Numbered from the stretch's first letter, positions 1-5,042 are shown. The stretch: 9,060 nt of DNA from DASPXY01 sp038227745 (GCA_038227745.1 JBBRPS010000414.1:1-9060); one strand, 5' to 3'. Translations and numbers: made by a program. Notes: a model not told the origin generated them from the letters alone.

Positions 1-64
1 CCACGGCAGGCGGGAGGGCTTCGCGTCGGTCCAGCACTGCCGGCGGTCTTCGCAACGTCGTGAA

Positions 65-95
65 GATCCGCGGCCCTTCAAAATGAGGGCGGATC
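65..95 (+). terminator. Weak hairpin, possible end of an upstream transcript
   Basis: GATCCG (65-70) pairs with CGGATC (90-95), and CCCT (74-77) pairs with AGGG (86-89), leaving a three-base bulge and an eight-base loop. Only a short T run (TATTT) follows several bases later, so this is at best a weak terminator. It may simply be leader structure. Confidence 0.25.
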
Positions 96-200
96 CCGTA
101 TTTCCCTGAGTCTTCTGTTCGCTACGCCAGGGGCCAACCCAGCGAACGCGCCCGGAACGGGACCGTTTCCCGAGCGCCGCCGCCGGCCCAACCCAACCGG

Positions 201-234
201 CCCCTGTCGGCAAGGGGAGCTGCGCGACAGCTCC
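201..234 (+). promoter_or_regulatory. Two competing hairpins in the leader of the RRM gene
   Basis: CCCCT (201-205) can pair with AGGGG (213-217). GGAGCTG (216-222) can pair with CAGCTCC (228-234) around a CGCGA loop. The two stems share bases 216-217, so both cannot form fully at once. They end seven bases before the ribosome-binding site. Genes for small RRM proteins are often regulated by temperature in cyanobacteria; a regulatory role here is inference only. Confidence 0.3.
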
Positions 235-240
235 AGGATG

Positions 241-245
241 AAAGG
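241..245 (+). promoter_or_regulatory. Ribosome-binding site that sets the RRM gene start
   Basis: AAAGG lies seven bases before the ATG at 253. The in-frame ATG at 238 has only an AGG directly against it, which is too close to work. The site therefore favours the start at 253, which also gives the family's typical MAKNIYVGNL beginning. Confidence 0.65.
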
Positions 246-252
246 TTCTCTG

Positions 253-636
253 ATGGCGAAGAACATCTACGTCGGCAACCTGGCCTGGTCCGCGACCGCC
301 GACGACCTCCTGGCCCTGTTCCAGGAGCATGGCCAGGTGACCCGCGCCCAGGTGATTACCGACCGGGAGACCGGCCGGTCGCGTGGCTTCGGGTTCGTGG
401 AGATGGAGAACGACGGCGAGGCCCAGAAGGCCATCGACGCCCTCAACGGCGCCGATTTCAACGGCCGGCCTCTGACCGTCAACGAGGCCAAGCCTCGCGA
501 GGACCGCGGCGGCGCTGGCGGCAGCGCTAGCGGGGCCGGCGGGGCCGGCGGCAGTCGCGGCGGCTTCGGCGCCGGCCGGTCTCCAGGCGGCCGCAGCAGC
601 TACGGCGGCGGTACCGACCGCGGCCGGCGGTACTAA
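253..636 (+). CDS. Small RRM RNA-binding protein with glycine-rich tail
   Basis: A 127-residue single-RRM protein of the bacterial/cyanobacterial Rbp type, expected to bind single-stranded RNA in the cytoplasm as a chaperone or stability factor. The RRM fills about residues 3-80. RNP2 is IYVGNL (5-10) and RNP1 is RGFGFVEM (44-51), with the usual aromatic residues at Y6, F46 and F48. After residue 85 the chain becomes a low-complexity Gly/Ser/Arg tail (RGG-like steps, ending DRGRRY), as is common in this family. The start at 253 is chosen for its AAAGG site and for the canonical N-terminus; the ATG at 238 would add only MKGSL. The gene stands alone, with competing hairpins in its leader and a GC-rich terminator 36 bases after the stop. 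The family is clear; the RNA targets cannot be read from sequence. Confidence 0.93.
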   Translation: MAKNIYVGNLAWSATADDLLALFQEHGQVTRAQVITDRETGRSRGFGFVEMENDGEAQKAIDALNGADFNGRPLTVNEAKPREDRGGAGGSASGAGGAGGSRGGFGAGRSPGGRSSYGGGTDRGRRY

Positions 637-671
637 CCCGCGCATTTTCCGCCCAGCGATGAATTCATCAC

Positions 672-706
672 GCGACCTGCTCCCTCCCGGGCAGGTCGCT
701 CGCTTT
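672..706 (+). terminator. Intrinsic terminator after the RRM gene
   Basis: GCGACCTGC (672-680) pairs perfectly with GCAGGTCGC (691-699) around a ten-base loop, and a TTTT run follows at 703-706. The nine-pair GC-rich stem is strong. The T run is short and begins four bases after the stem, so termination may be partial. Confidence 0.65.
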
Positions 707-716
707 TCGTATCGTG

Positions 717-768
717 GCCGACTCGCTCCGCGAGTCGGTGGCTTTCCCGACTCGCGGAGCGAGTCGGC
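717..768. repeat. 22-bp perfect inverted repeat, each arm itself a hairpin
   Basis: Bases 717-738 are the exact reverse complement of 747-768, separated by an eight-base spacer. Flanking bases 711-716 and 769-774 continue the pairing with one G/A difference. Each arm is also self-complementary: CCGACTCGC, a TCC loop, then GCGAGTCGG in the first arm, and the mirror form with a GGA loop in the second. The element can therefore fold as one long stem or as two adjacent hairpins. It has the look of a REP/BIME-type intergenic repeat. It lies just after the terminator of the RRM gene and ahead of the next gene. Confidence 0.85.
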
Positions 769-882
769 TACGACCGCTGAGCATCTCCCCATCCCTCCCG
801 ACCGGCAGTGTTTAGGACTTGACCTTGACACGCCTGCCGTTCCTCGACACCCTATACCCTGGATTACCTGCATCCCCAGACC

Positions 883-890
883 AAGGAGGG
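883..890 (+). promoter_or_regulatory. Strong Shine-Dalgarno for a GTG-started gene
   Basis: AAGGAGGG lies seven bases before the GTG at 898 and is close to a full match to the anti-Shine-Dalgarno. It is the main evidence that this short frame is a real gene and that GTG is its start. Confidence 0.8.
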
Positions 891-897
891 TCGTATC

Positions 898-1170
898 GTG
901 TTCTACCAGACCGAAGCGAAGCCCCAGGGTTGGCGTGCCGTGGCCGTCTTTGAGGACCGTCCCGAAGCCCTGATCTACCTCGGCCGTTCCTCCACGCAGG
1001 TCCGCGCCGGCTTCCCCACTGCCTTTTTCGAGATCCTCGATGAGGAGGAGCGCGAGGCCGTCCGCTCCATCCGCCTCGAACGCTGGCACGGAGCCCCCGA
1101 CGCGGGTCGCTGGCTGCAGCAGACCACGCTCACCATCCCCTCGTCGGCCAAGGTCGTGCAGAGCGCTTGA
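898..1170 (+). CDS. Conserved-looking 90-residue protein of unknown function
   Basis: A 90-residue soluble protein with no recognised domain, beginning (M)FYQTEAKPQGW. It starts with GTG behind a near-perfect Shine-Dalgarno and has strong third-position GC bias. The chain has mixed strand-like segments (WRAVAVFED, EALIYLG), then an acidic/basic helix-like stretch (about residues 47-63, DEEEREAVRSIRLERW), and ends in a Ser/Thr/Gln-rich tail. There is no signal peptide, membrane segment or cysteine. It resembles small planctomycete proteins of unknown function that I have seen before, but no function follows from that. A palindromic terminator downstream (1306-1333) and the REP-like repeat upstream suggest it is transcribed alone. 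I am confident it is a gene and have no basis for naming its role. Confidence 0.8.
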   Translation: MFYQTEAKPQGWRAVAVFEDRPEALIYLGRSSTQVRAGFPTAFFEILDEEEREAVRSIRLERWHGAPDAGRWLQQTTLTIPSSAKVVQSA

Positions 1171-1480
1171 GCCTCGCCCCCTTCTGTCCCGACCGTTTCG
1201 GCCCTGTCCCCGCTTGCCTCTCCTGTCTCGCAAGGGATACAGACGGCGGCAGGGCCTCCGCAACCGCCACTCTCCCTGCCCGACTCCCCGAGAGATACTC
1301 CCCGCAAGCCCACCCATTGCAATGGGTGGGCTTTCTGTGCGGAGCCGTGGGCCGGCGCCGGCAGGGCGAAAACAGACGACGGGGCTTGTATTTAGCGTGC
1401 AAAACCCGAACAATGAGGAAAGTTTGGCGAGGCACACTGGCGTCGGTCTCCTTCCCATCCAGACGCTGAGGATCCCATAA
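1171..1480. other. 310-base intergenic region with hairpins only
   Basis: No supportable gene on either strand. Just after the stop is a possible folded segment: GGCCCTG (1200-1206) matches CAGGGCC (1250-1256), with CTTGC (1213-1217) and GCAAG (1230-1234) nested inside. A perfect palindromic terminator follows at 1306-1333. The last 100 bases are less GC-rich and probably carry the promoter and leader of the next gene, but I see no clear -35/-10 pair. GAGGA at 1468-1472 is the ribosome-binding site of the gene starting at 1481. Confidence 0.6.
1306..1335 (+). terminator. Palindromic terminator of the AAGCCCAC/GTGGGCTT type
   Basis: AAGCCCACCCATTG (1306-1319) is the exact reverse complement of 1320-1333, giving a 28-base perfect palindrome. 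The 3' side ends CTTTCTGT, a weak T run. Its outer eight bases match the hairpins at 2310-2337 and 8121-8150, while the core differs. It most likely ends the transcript of the 898-1170 gene. Confidence 0.6.
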
Positions 1481-2227
1481 ATGAATCCCTACAGCTCCCT
1501 GTCCGACGACTTCGGGATTTACGTCTACACCAACACCAAGATGGAGTTACCGAACCGGCGTGAGACGGTCCTGCACTTCTTCGACAGCCTCCAGAAAACC
1601 TTCCCCGAGATGACCGACTTCGACAAGCGCGAGAGCGGCGAATACGTCCTGGAGGAAGACCGCGAGCAAGGGAGCTACCGCTGGGTGACGCTGGAGGCGC
1701 AGCGCCTGTGTACTGGCTACGTCAACCCGCCGACCGTGGAGTCCGCGGACGTGCAGCACGAGCGCGTCCTGGAGCTGGCGCCGTATCACCTCGATTTCAG
1801 CCCGCTGGACTGCGAGGCGATCGACGTGCTGTTCGCCTTCGACTTCATGTTCACCGGCAACCACGACGAGGTCGTCGCCGAGGCGCTCGGCCTGAACACC
1901 ACCCTCGAAAACGTCCTGGGCATGCAGGGGACGCGCGTGCTGAACTACGAGCCGTCGCTGATGCTGGCCCTGGACGACACCTGCCGCCTGCAGTGCCGTC
2001 TGAGCATCGAGACGCGGACGAACGCCTACCAGATCCGCACGGGCAACTACGCCGAGGCGCCGATCAGCGTCTACTTCACGATCCGCCAGTATTGGGGCCG
2101 CCAGCCCTACAAGACCTTCGTCGAGTCGTACCGCAACCAGCGCAAGCTCTGCCAGGAGCTGGTGGACAACCATATCGTCCCCGCGGTGATCCGGCCGCTG
2201 GCGCAGGCGATCGCGGCGAAGCAGTAG
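1481..2227 (+). CDS. Conserved-looking 248-residue protein of unknown function
   Basis: A soluble 248-residue protein that I cannot assign to a named domain. It begins MNPYSSLSDDFGIYVYTNTK. The start is supported by GAGGA eight bases upstream. The sequence is acidic and rich in aromatic residues, with an alternating pattern that suggests a mixed alpha/beta fold: an N-terminal helix around residues 28-40 (RETVLHFFDSLQKTF), a likely strand and helix core around 100-160, and a long C-terminal helix after about 215 (ESYRNQRKLCQELVDNHIVPAVIRPLAQAIAAK). There is no signal peptide or membrane segment. Third-position GC is high, like its neighbours. The style matches lineage-specific planctomycete proteins. 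Its TAG stop is built into a 23-bp inverted repeat, and a strong terminator follows, so it ends its transcription unit. Function unknown. Confidence 0.88.
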   Translation: MNPYSSLSDDFGIYVYTNTKMELPNRRETVLHFFDSLQKTFPEMTDFDKRESGEYVLEEDREQGSYRWVTLEAQRLCTGYVNPPTVESADVQHERVLELAPYHLDFSPLDCEAIDVLFAFDFMFTGNHDEVVAEALGLNTTLENVLGMQGTRVLNYEPSLMLALDDTCRLQCRLSIETRTNAYQIRTGNYAEAPISVYFTIRQYWGRQPYKTFVESYRNQRKLCQELVDNHIVPAVIRPLAQAIAAKQ

Positions 2228-2276
2228 GGTGGGCACCGCCCACCGTTCGCGTCACGGTGGGCGGTGCCCACCCTAC
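2224..2276. repeat. 23-bp perfect inverted repeat overlapping a stop codon
   Basis: Bases 2224-2246 are the exact reverse complement of 2254-2276, with a seven-base loop. Each arm also folds alone: GGTGGGC (2228-2234), ACC, GCCCACC (2238-2244), and the mirror copy at 2256-2272. The first arm includes the TAG stop (2225-2227) of the upstream gene. GTAGGGTGGGCACC-type elements are scattered between genes in many planctomycetes and some other phyla (recollection). There is no T run after it, so it is a repeat rather than a standard terminator. Confidence 0.88.
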
Positions 2277-2309
2277 AGGCCCATCACGGCGGTTCAGGAG
2301 TCAGAAAAG

Positions 2310-2346
2310 AAGCCCACGGGTTGCTACCCGTGGGCTTTTTCCTTTT
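2310..2346 (+). terminator. Strong intrinsic terminator
   Basis: AAGCCCACGGGT (2310-2321) pairs with ACCCGTGGGCTT (2326-2337) around a TGCT loop, followed by TTTTT and, after CC, TTTT. The A-rich bases just upstream (GAAAAG) could pair with the T run and give some activity in the other direction. It separates the 248-residue gene from the aminotransferase gene. Confidence 0.85.
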
Positions 2347-2348
2347 AC

Positions 2349-2376
2349 TGACAACTGGCAACTGACAACGGACAAC
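2349..2376 (+). repeat. Four tandem TGACAAC-type heptamers
   Basis: Four consecutive seven-base units: TGACAAC (2349-2355), TGGCAAC (2356-2362), TGACAAC (2363-2369) and GGACAAC (2370-2376). The array ends seven bases before the ATG of the aminotransferase gene and occupies the place where a ribosome-binding site would be expected. It is similar in type to the short tandem heptamer repeats of cyanobacteria. Confidence 0.8.
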
Positions 2377-2383
2377 TACTGCC

Positions 2384-3637
2384 ATGAGCCACCCCCCGCT
2401 CCGCCTCAGCCGCTTCGCCGAGGGCCTGAAGGCCGAAACCGCGTTCGACGTCCTCGCCGTCGCCAGGCGCCTCAAGGTCCAGGGCAAGGACGTGGTCGAG
2501 CTGCAGATCGGCGACAGCCCCTTCTCCTCCACCGCGCACGCCCGCCGGGCCGGCATCCGGGCCATCGAGGAGGACGCGACGCACTACTGCCCCTCGCTCG
2601 GCGTGCTGAACTTCCGCGAGGCGGCGGCCCGCAACTACCGCGAGGAGTTCGGCGTCGAGGTGAGCGCCGAGAACATCGTCGCCGGCCCCGGCGCCAAGGT
2701 CTTCGAGCAGTTCTTTTGCGAGGCGATCCTCGACCCGGGCGACGCGGTCCTGGTCTTCAGTCCTCACTTCCCGACCTACGGCCCGAACATCGAGCGGCGC
2801 GGCGCCGAGGCAGTCTACGTGCCGCTGCGGCAGGAGCACGCCTTTCGGCCGGACCTGAACGCGGTCGAGGACTTCGTGAAGCGCACGCCGCGGGCCAGGG
2901 CGATCTTCCTCAACTCGCCGCACAACCCGACGGGCGGCGTCACGACCGAGGAGGACCTGCGCGGCATCGCCGACCTGGTGCGCGGCCGCGACCTCGCCGT
3001 CTTCAGCGACGAGCCGTATTGCCACATGGTCTGGGGCGGCCGGCACCACACGCTGCTGGAGCAGTCGGGGATGCTGGAGCAGACCGTAGCGGCGTACACC
3101 TTCAGCAAGTCGTACAGCATGAGCGGCTGGCGGATCGGCTACGCGGTCGGCAGTGCGCGGCTGATCGAGACGATCGGCAAGATGATCAATACGTCGATCT
3201 CCTGCGTGCCGCCGCTGGCGCAGTGGGCGGGGCAGGCGGCGCTGGAGCACGACGCCGCGGAGCGCGACGAGGTGATGCAGCGCTTCCGCGCGAAGGTCGA
3301 ACTGCTGGTGCAGGAGCTGCGGCGCGTGCCCGGCGTCGAGGTGCTGATGCCGGCCGGGACGTTCTATGCGTTCCCGAACGTATCGGCGATCTGCCGCGAG
3401 CTGGGAATGACATCGCACGGGCTGGCGATGTACTTGCTGGAAGGGGCGGATGAGGGCTTCGGCGTGGCGTGCCTGGGCGGCGAGTGCTTCGGGCCGGCGG
3501 GACAGGGGTTCCTGCGGTTCAGCTGCGCGGAGCCGGATGAGCGACTGGTGCAAGCGGTGCGCTTTCTGGCTGAGGCGGTGACGCGGACGGAGCGGGTGGA
3601 GCGGTTCCTGGAGGCGAACCCGAAGTATCGGGGATGA
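2384..3637 (+). CDS. PLP-dependent class I/II aminotransferase
   Basis: A 417-residue fold-type I aminotransferase of the aspartate aminotransferase family, moving an amino group between an amino acid and a 2-oxo acid in the cytoplasm. It has the full set of family landmarks: the NSPHNPTGG motif with N181, the cofactor-ring aspartate and phosphate-contacting tyrosine in SDEPY (D209, Y212), the Schiff-base lysine K242 in TFSKSYSMSGWRIGY, and the substrate-carboxylate arginine R378 in FLRFSCAEP. Length is normal. Substrate specificity cannot be decided; aspartate, aromatic or branched-chain donors are all possible. The start at 2384 fits the family's N-terminus, but there is no Shine-Dalgarno: the leader is an array of TGACAAC heptamers after a terminator, so translation may depend on an unstructured A/C-rich leader. 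It is transcribed alone and converges with the minus-strand cluster. Confidence 0.93.
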   Translation: MSHPPLRLSRFAEGLKAETAFDVLAVARRLKVQGKDVVELQIGDSPFSSTAHARRAGIRAIEEDATHYCPSLGVLNFREAAARNYREEFGVEVSAENIVAGPGAKVFEQFFCEAILDPGDAVLVFSPHFPTYGPNIERRGAEAVYVPLRQEHAFRPDLNAVEDFVKRTPRARAIFLNSPHNPTGGVTTEEDLRGIADLVRGRDLAVFSDEPYCHMVWGGRHHTLLEQSGMLEQTVAAYTFSKSYSMSGWRIGYAVGSARLIETIGKMINTSISCVPPLAQWAGQAALEHDAAERDEVMQRFRAKVELLVQELRRVPGVEVLMPAGTFYAFPNVSAICRELGMTSHGLAMYLLEGADEGFGVACLGGECFGPAGQGFLRFSCAEPDERLVQAVRFLAEAVTRTERVERFLEANPKYRG

Positions 3638-3692
3638 TGGATGATGCCGGTCAGGCGTGGATTTCCATTCCCGGAACACGGGTGGCCGAGCC

Positions 3693-3974
3693 TCAGTCGA
3701 TCAGCGCTTTGATCTCTTCGAGTTGGCCGACGTAATCCCGGGAGCCCCCGTACTTCTGCTGGTAGTGTTGAAGCTCCTCCCGTACCCTCGCCCACTGCCA
3801 CAACCCCACCCCGTACATCTCCTGAGGGAGGTTATGGAAGGCGTCTGCGAGGTCCGCGGCCTGCTGGGCGTGCCCTGCCCAACCGAGCATGCGAATTTCG
3901 AGGAAGGCCCATGCCATCATCTCGCACAGCCGTCGCCGCTGCTGTTCAGTCGGTAATGGATCAGGTTCGATCAT
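3693..3974 (-). CDS. 93-residue helical protein of unknown function
   Basis: A 93-residue protein predicted mostly helical, with no signal peptide or membrane segment. The N-terminal half (EQQRRRLCEMMAWAFLEIRML) and the ADLADAFHNLPQEMYG stretch look like packed amphipathic helices. Five tryptophan/tyrosine-rich positions follow (GLWQWARVREELQHYQQKYGG). I recall related small planctomycete proteins with the same EMMAxAFxEIRxLG and ADLADAFHNxP elements, all of unknown function. It starts with ATG at 3974, with GAGGAG at 3985-3990 ten bases upstream. It is the last gene of the minus-strand cluster; its start lies inside the end of the frame that continues from the 97-residue gene, so the two look translationally linked. 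The aminotransferase gene ends 55 bases away on the opposite strand. Confidence 0.82.
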   Translation of the reverse strand: MIEPDPLPTEQQRRRLCEMMAWAFLEIRMLGWAGHAQQAADLADAFHNLPQEMYGVGLWQWARVREELQHYQQKYGGSRDYVGQLEEIKALID

Positions 3975-4029
3975 GGCCTACCATCTCCTCGACAAGTTCG
4001 AGGGTAGCGATGGCCAGTTCGCGGCTCAC
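3961..4029 (-). CDS. Possible 22-codon gene or lost C-terminus of the upstream gene
   Basis: After the TAG (4048-4050) that ends the 97-residue gene, the same frame stays open for 28 codons to a TGA at 3961-3963. It encodes a plausible helix, SRELAIATLELVEEMVGH. A GTG at 4027-4029, with GAGGG ten bases upstream (4040-4044), could start a separate 22-residue peptide. The frame overlaps the start of the 93-residue gene by 14 bases, as adjacent cistrons in an operon often do. It is either a tiny gene, the real C-terminus of the 97-residue protein after a nonsense change or sequencing error, or a readthrough extension. The sequence does not decide between these. Confidence 0.35.
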   Translation of the reverse strand: MSRELAIATLELVEEMVGHDRT

Positions 4030-4047
4030 CGCTGCGTGACCCTCGAC

Positions 4048-4341
4048 CTATTCACTCTCCTTCAGCCGTTTCCACAGGCATTCGAGCACCTCGTCCCCTG
4101 TTTTGCCTGGCCAGGGCCATTTCACTGGCGGACACGGTCCCTCATTTATTCTGTTGAGGGCTTCGCCATGCAAGCACGGGGAGAGCCGGTTAGCCGGCTC
4201 CAAAGCCCGAAGCGGGGCGAGCCCGTGTTCCTCCGCAGCACGAGTGGCCGGGCCTTTCACCAAATGGCCTTCCTCCCAGAGCACGGCCTGGAGGAAGCTT
4301 TCCTCTTCACGGGTTAGCTTGCGGTGTTTGAGGTGGCTCAT
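4048..4341 (-). CDS. 97-residue protein of unknown function, possibly cut short by TAG
   Basis: A 97-residue protein starting MSHLKHRKLTREEESFLQ. The ATG at 4341 is preferred over an in-frame TTG at 4359 because GAAGGA lies nine to ten bases before the ATG. The N-terminal half is charged and helical (about residues 9-35, ending PATRAAEEHGL). The middle is Pro/Cys-containing (NRINEGPCPPVKWPWPGKTG), and a last helix ends KRLKESE. I recognise no domain. It overlaps the end of the upstream CxxC gene by 35 bases. The frame continues after its TAG for 28 codons with protein-like content, so the product may once have been about 125 residues. Codon use is more mixed at third positions than in polX or the PseG-like gene nearby. 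Confidence 0.7.
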   Translation of the reverse strand: MSHLKHRKLTREEESFLQAVLWEEGHLVKGPATRAAEEHGLAPLRALEPANRLSPCLHGEALNRINEGPCPPVKWPWPGKTGDEVLECLWKRLKESE

Positions 4342-4753
4342 ACCAGTTGTATCCTTCAAATGCTCTTCTGCCGTCCTTGTTGACCATTTTCGTCTTCGCG
4401 ATCGGCGGCAGTCGCGGGTCCCGGTTCGGGTCTTTGGCCTCGTCCTCCAGGGCTTTCTCTACACCTGCCACCCAGGCGTTCACTCCGCCTGGGCTGCCAA
4501 ATTTCAAGTCGCGCTTGTTGGCTGTTCTTCTGGCGGGTGGTGGGTCTGCTGGACCGATTCGCAGGTCACCCGGCCCGGTCGAAAGCAGCGGGACACCGCA
4601 ATAGTAACAGTCCACTGCCCGCTTACCCCCATTGATCGCCGCAGGCTCGTCCGTAAGTTCTCCGAGAAGGTCCGGAACCGGTCCCTGGCATGCCGGGCAC
4701 TGCATATGCATGCCAGGGTGTGGACTCGCGTGCCCAAGCATCCACGGTTTCAT
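4307..4753 (-). CDS. 148-residue protein with paired CxxC zinc-knuckle motifs
   Basis: A 148-residue soluble protein of unknown function. Near the N-terminus it has C19-P-A-C22 and C49-Y-Y-C52, a 26-residue gap between pairs, which fits a single zinc ribbon. The rest is charged and proline-rich: a KRDLKFGSPGGVNAWVAGVE segment (about 82-101), an acidic stretch with DEAKDPNRDPRLPP, and an aromatic end (EGYNWYEPPQ). Its ATG (4751-4753) shares four bases with the TGA of the antitoxin-like gene (ATGA), so translation is probably coupled to it. Later in-frame ATGs (M15, M17) would keep both CxxC pairs, so the exact start is open. It sits where a toxin would normally follow an antitoxin, but it shows no RelE, PIN or other toxin motif that I recognise. 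The zinc-ribbon reading is inference from the cysteine spacing. Confidence 0.75.
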   Translation of the reverse strand: MKPWMLGHASPHPGMHMQCPACQGPVPDLLGELTDEPAAINGGKRAVDCYYCGVPLLSTGPGDLRIGPADPPPARRTANKRDLKFGSPGGVNAWVAGVEKALEDEAKDPNRDPRLPPIAKTKMVNKDGRRAFEGYNWYEPPQTPQANP

Positions 4754-4968
4754 AGCCGCTCCGGGTCCAGTTCCTCGGTTTCCCCAGCTTCGAGTTTAGC
4801 AAGCGCCTGGCGGGCCAAGGCTGCAAGTTTGTCGGACGAGCGTGCGATGGCGAGATCGAACTCGTCCTCTGCGGCCAACTCGGTGAGCAGTCGGGACGCC
4901 AGCAAGTCCTGCTCCGCCGCGGATAACTTGGAAGCTTCGGCGAAAGCTTGTTGCAGTAGCGTGGTCAT
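4750..4968 (-). CDS. Antitoxin-like protein, putative addiction module component family
   Basis: A 72-residue helical protein beginning MTTLLQQAFAEASKLSAAEQ and ending in GETEELDPERL. The KLSxxEQxxLAxxLLxEL pattern (about residues 13-31) and the repeated alanine-rich helix after it fit the Unstab_antitox/TIGR02574-like family of small antitoxins, whose members usually sit just ahead of a RelE-type toxin. The start is fixed by a perfect AGGAGGTG six bases upstream; an in-frame start further upstream (5022) would add an unlikely Arg/Gly-rich leader. It is the first gene of the minus-strand cluster. Its TGA overlaps the ATG of the 148-residue CxxC gene. No recognisable toxin lies beside it, so it is either an orphan antitoxin or part of an unusual pair. 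Family assignment is moderate because the motif is short. Confidence 0.75.
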   Translation of the reverse strand: MTTLLQQAFAEASKLSAAEQDLLASRLLTELAAEDEFDLAIARSSDKLAALARQALAKLEAGETEELDPERL

Positions 4969-4973
4969 CTCAG

Positions 4974-4981
4974 CACCTCCT
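4974..4981 (-). promoter_or_regulatory. Perfect Shine-Dalgarno of the antitoxin-like gene
   Basis: On the minus strand AGGAGGTG lies just ahead of the ATG at 4968, the best ribosome-binding site in the window. It fixes the start and suggests strong translation of the first gene of the cluster, which downstream genes could use through overlap. Confidence 0.85.
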
Positions 4982-4987
4982 ACTCGG

Positions 4988-5015
4988 ATTCTACCGCGGG
5001 CGCGACGGCAGTCGA
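4988..5015 (-). promoter_or_regulatory. Weak candidate promoter for the small-gene cluster
   Basis: On the minus strand TCGACT (5010-5015) and TAGAAT (4988-4993) are spaced by 16 bases and resemble sigma-70 boxes (4 of 6 and 5 of 6 matches). The expected start of transcription, about 4980-4982, would fall at or inside the Shine-Dalgarno, which argues against it unless the start is slightly upstream. Confidence 0.25.
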
Positions 5016-5042
5016 AACCCACACCCGCAACTCGTGGGGTTT
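5015..5042 (-). terminator. Weak hairpin at the end of polX
   Basis: On the minus strand AAACCC (5037-5042) pairs with GGGTTT (5015-5020), followed inward by CAC/GTG with one bulged base. The stem takes in part of the polX stop codon, and the trailing T run is only TTTC. It could end polX transcription partly, but it is weak. Confidence 0.3.

Larger units (their letters stand above)
1..237. other. Upstream region with no gene I can support
   Basis: No convincing coding region lies here. All three plus frames are open at the left edge and stop at 61-63, 84-86 and about 107-109, so the tail of an upstream gene cannot be excluded, but none of the short translations resembles a protein end I recognise. 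The stretch holds a bulged hairpin (65-95) and a pair of competing hairpins (201-234) just ahead of the RNA-binding protein gene. It therefore looks mainly like an intergenic region plus 5' leader. Confidence 0.5.

Noticed and set aside
238..252. Upstream ATG for the RRM gene
   Set aside because: It has no usable ribosome-binding site and adds MKGSL before the family's standard MAKNIYVGNL start.
825..858. TTGACA and TATACC as a promoter for the 898 gene
   Set aside because: The spacing is 22 bases, too long for a normal sigma-70 promoter, although each box alone looks good.
2349..2376. CRISPR-like array
   Set aside because: The units are seven bases, directly joined without spacers. No CRISPR array or cas gene is seen in the window.
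1708..3453. A long open plus-strand frame of 581 codons across the 248-residue and aminotransferase genes
   Set aside because: It runs through two well-supported genes and three intergenic repeats in another frame, and its translation is Arg/Ala/Pro-rich, as expected of a GC-rich shadow.
2345..3679. A 444-codon minus-strand frame opposite the aminotransferase
   Set aside because: It is His/Arg/Leu-rich with no motifs, and the plus strand encodes a complete aminotransferase with all catalytic residues.
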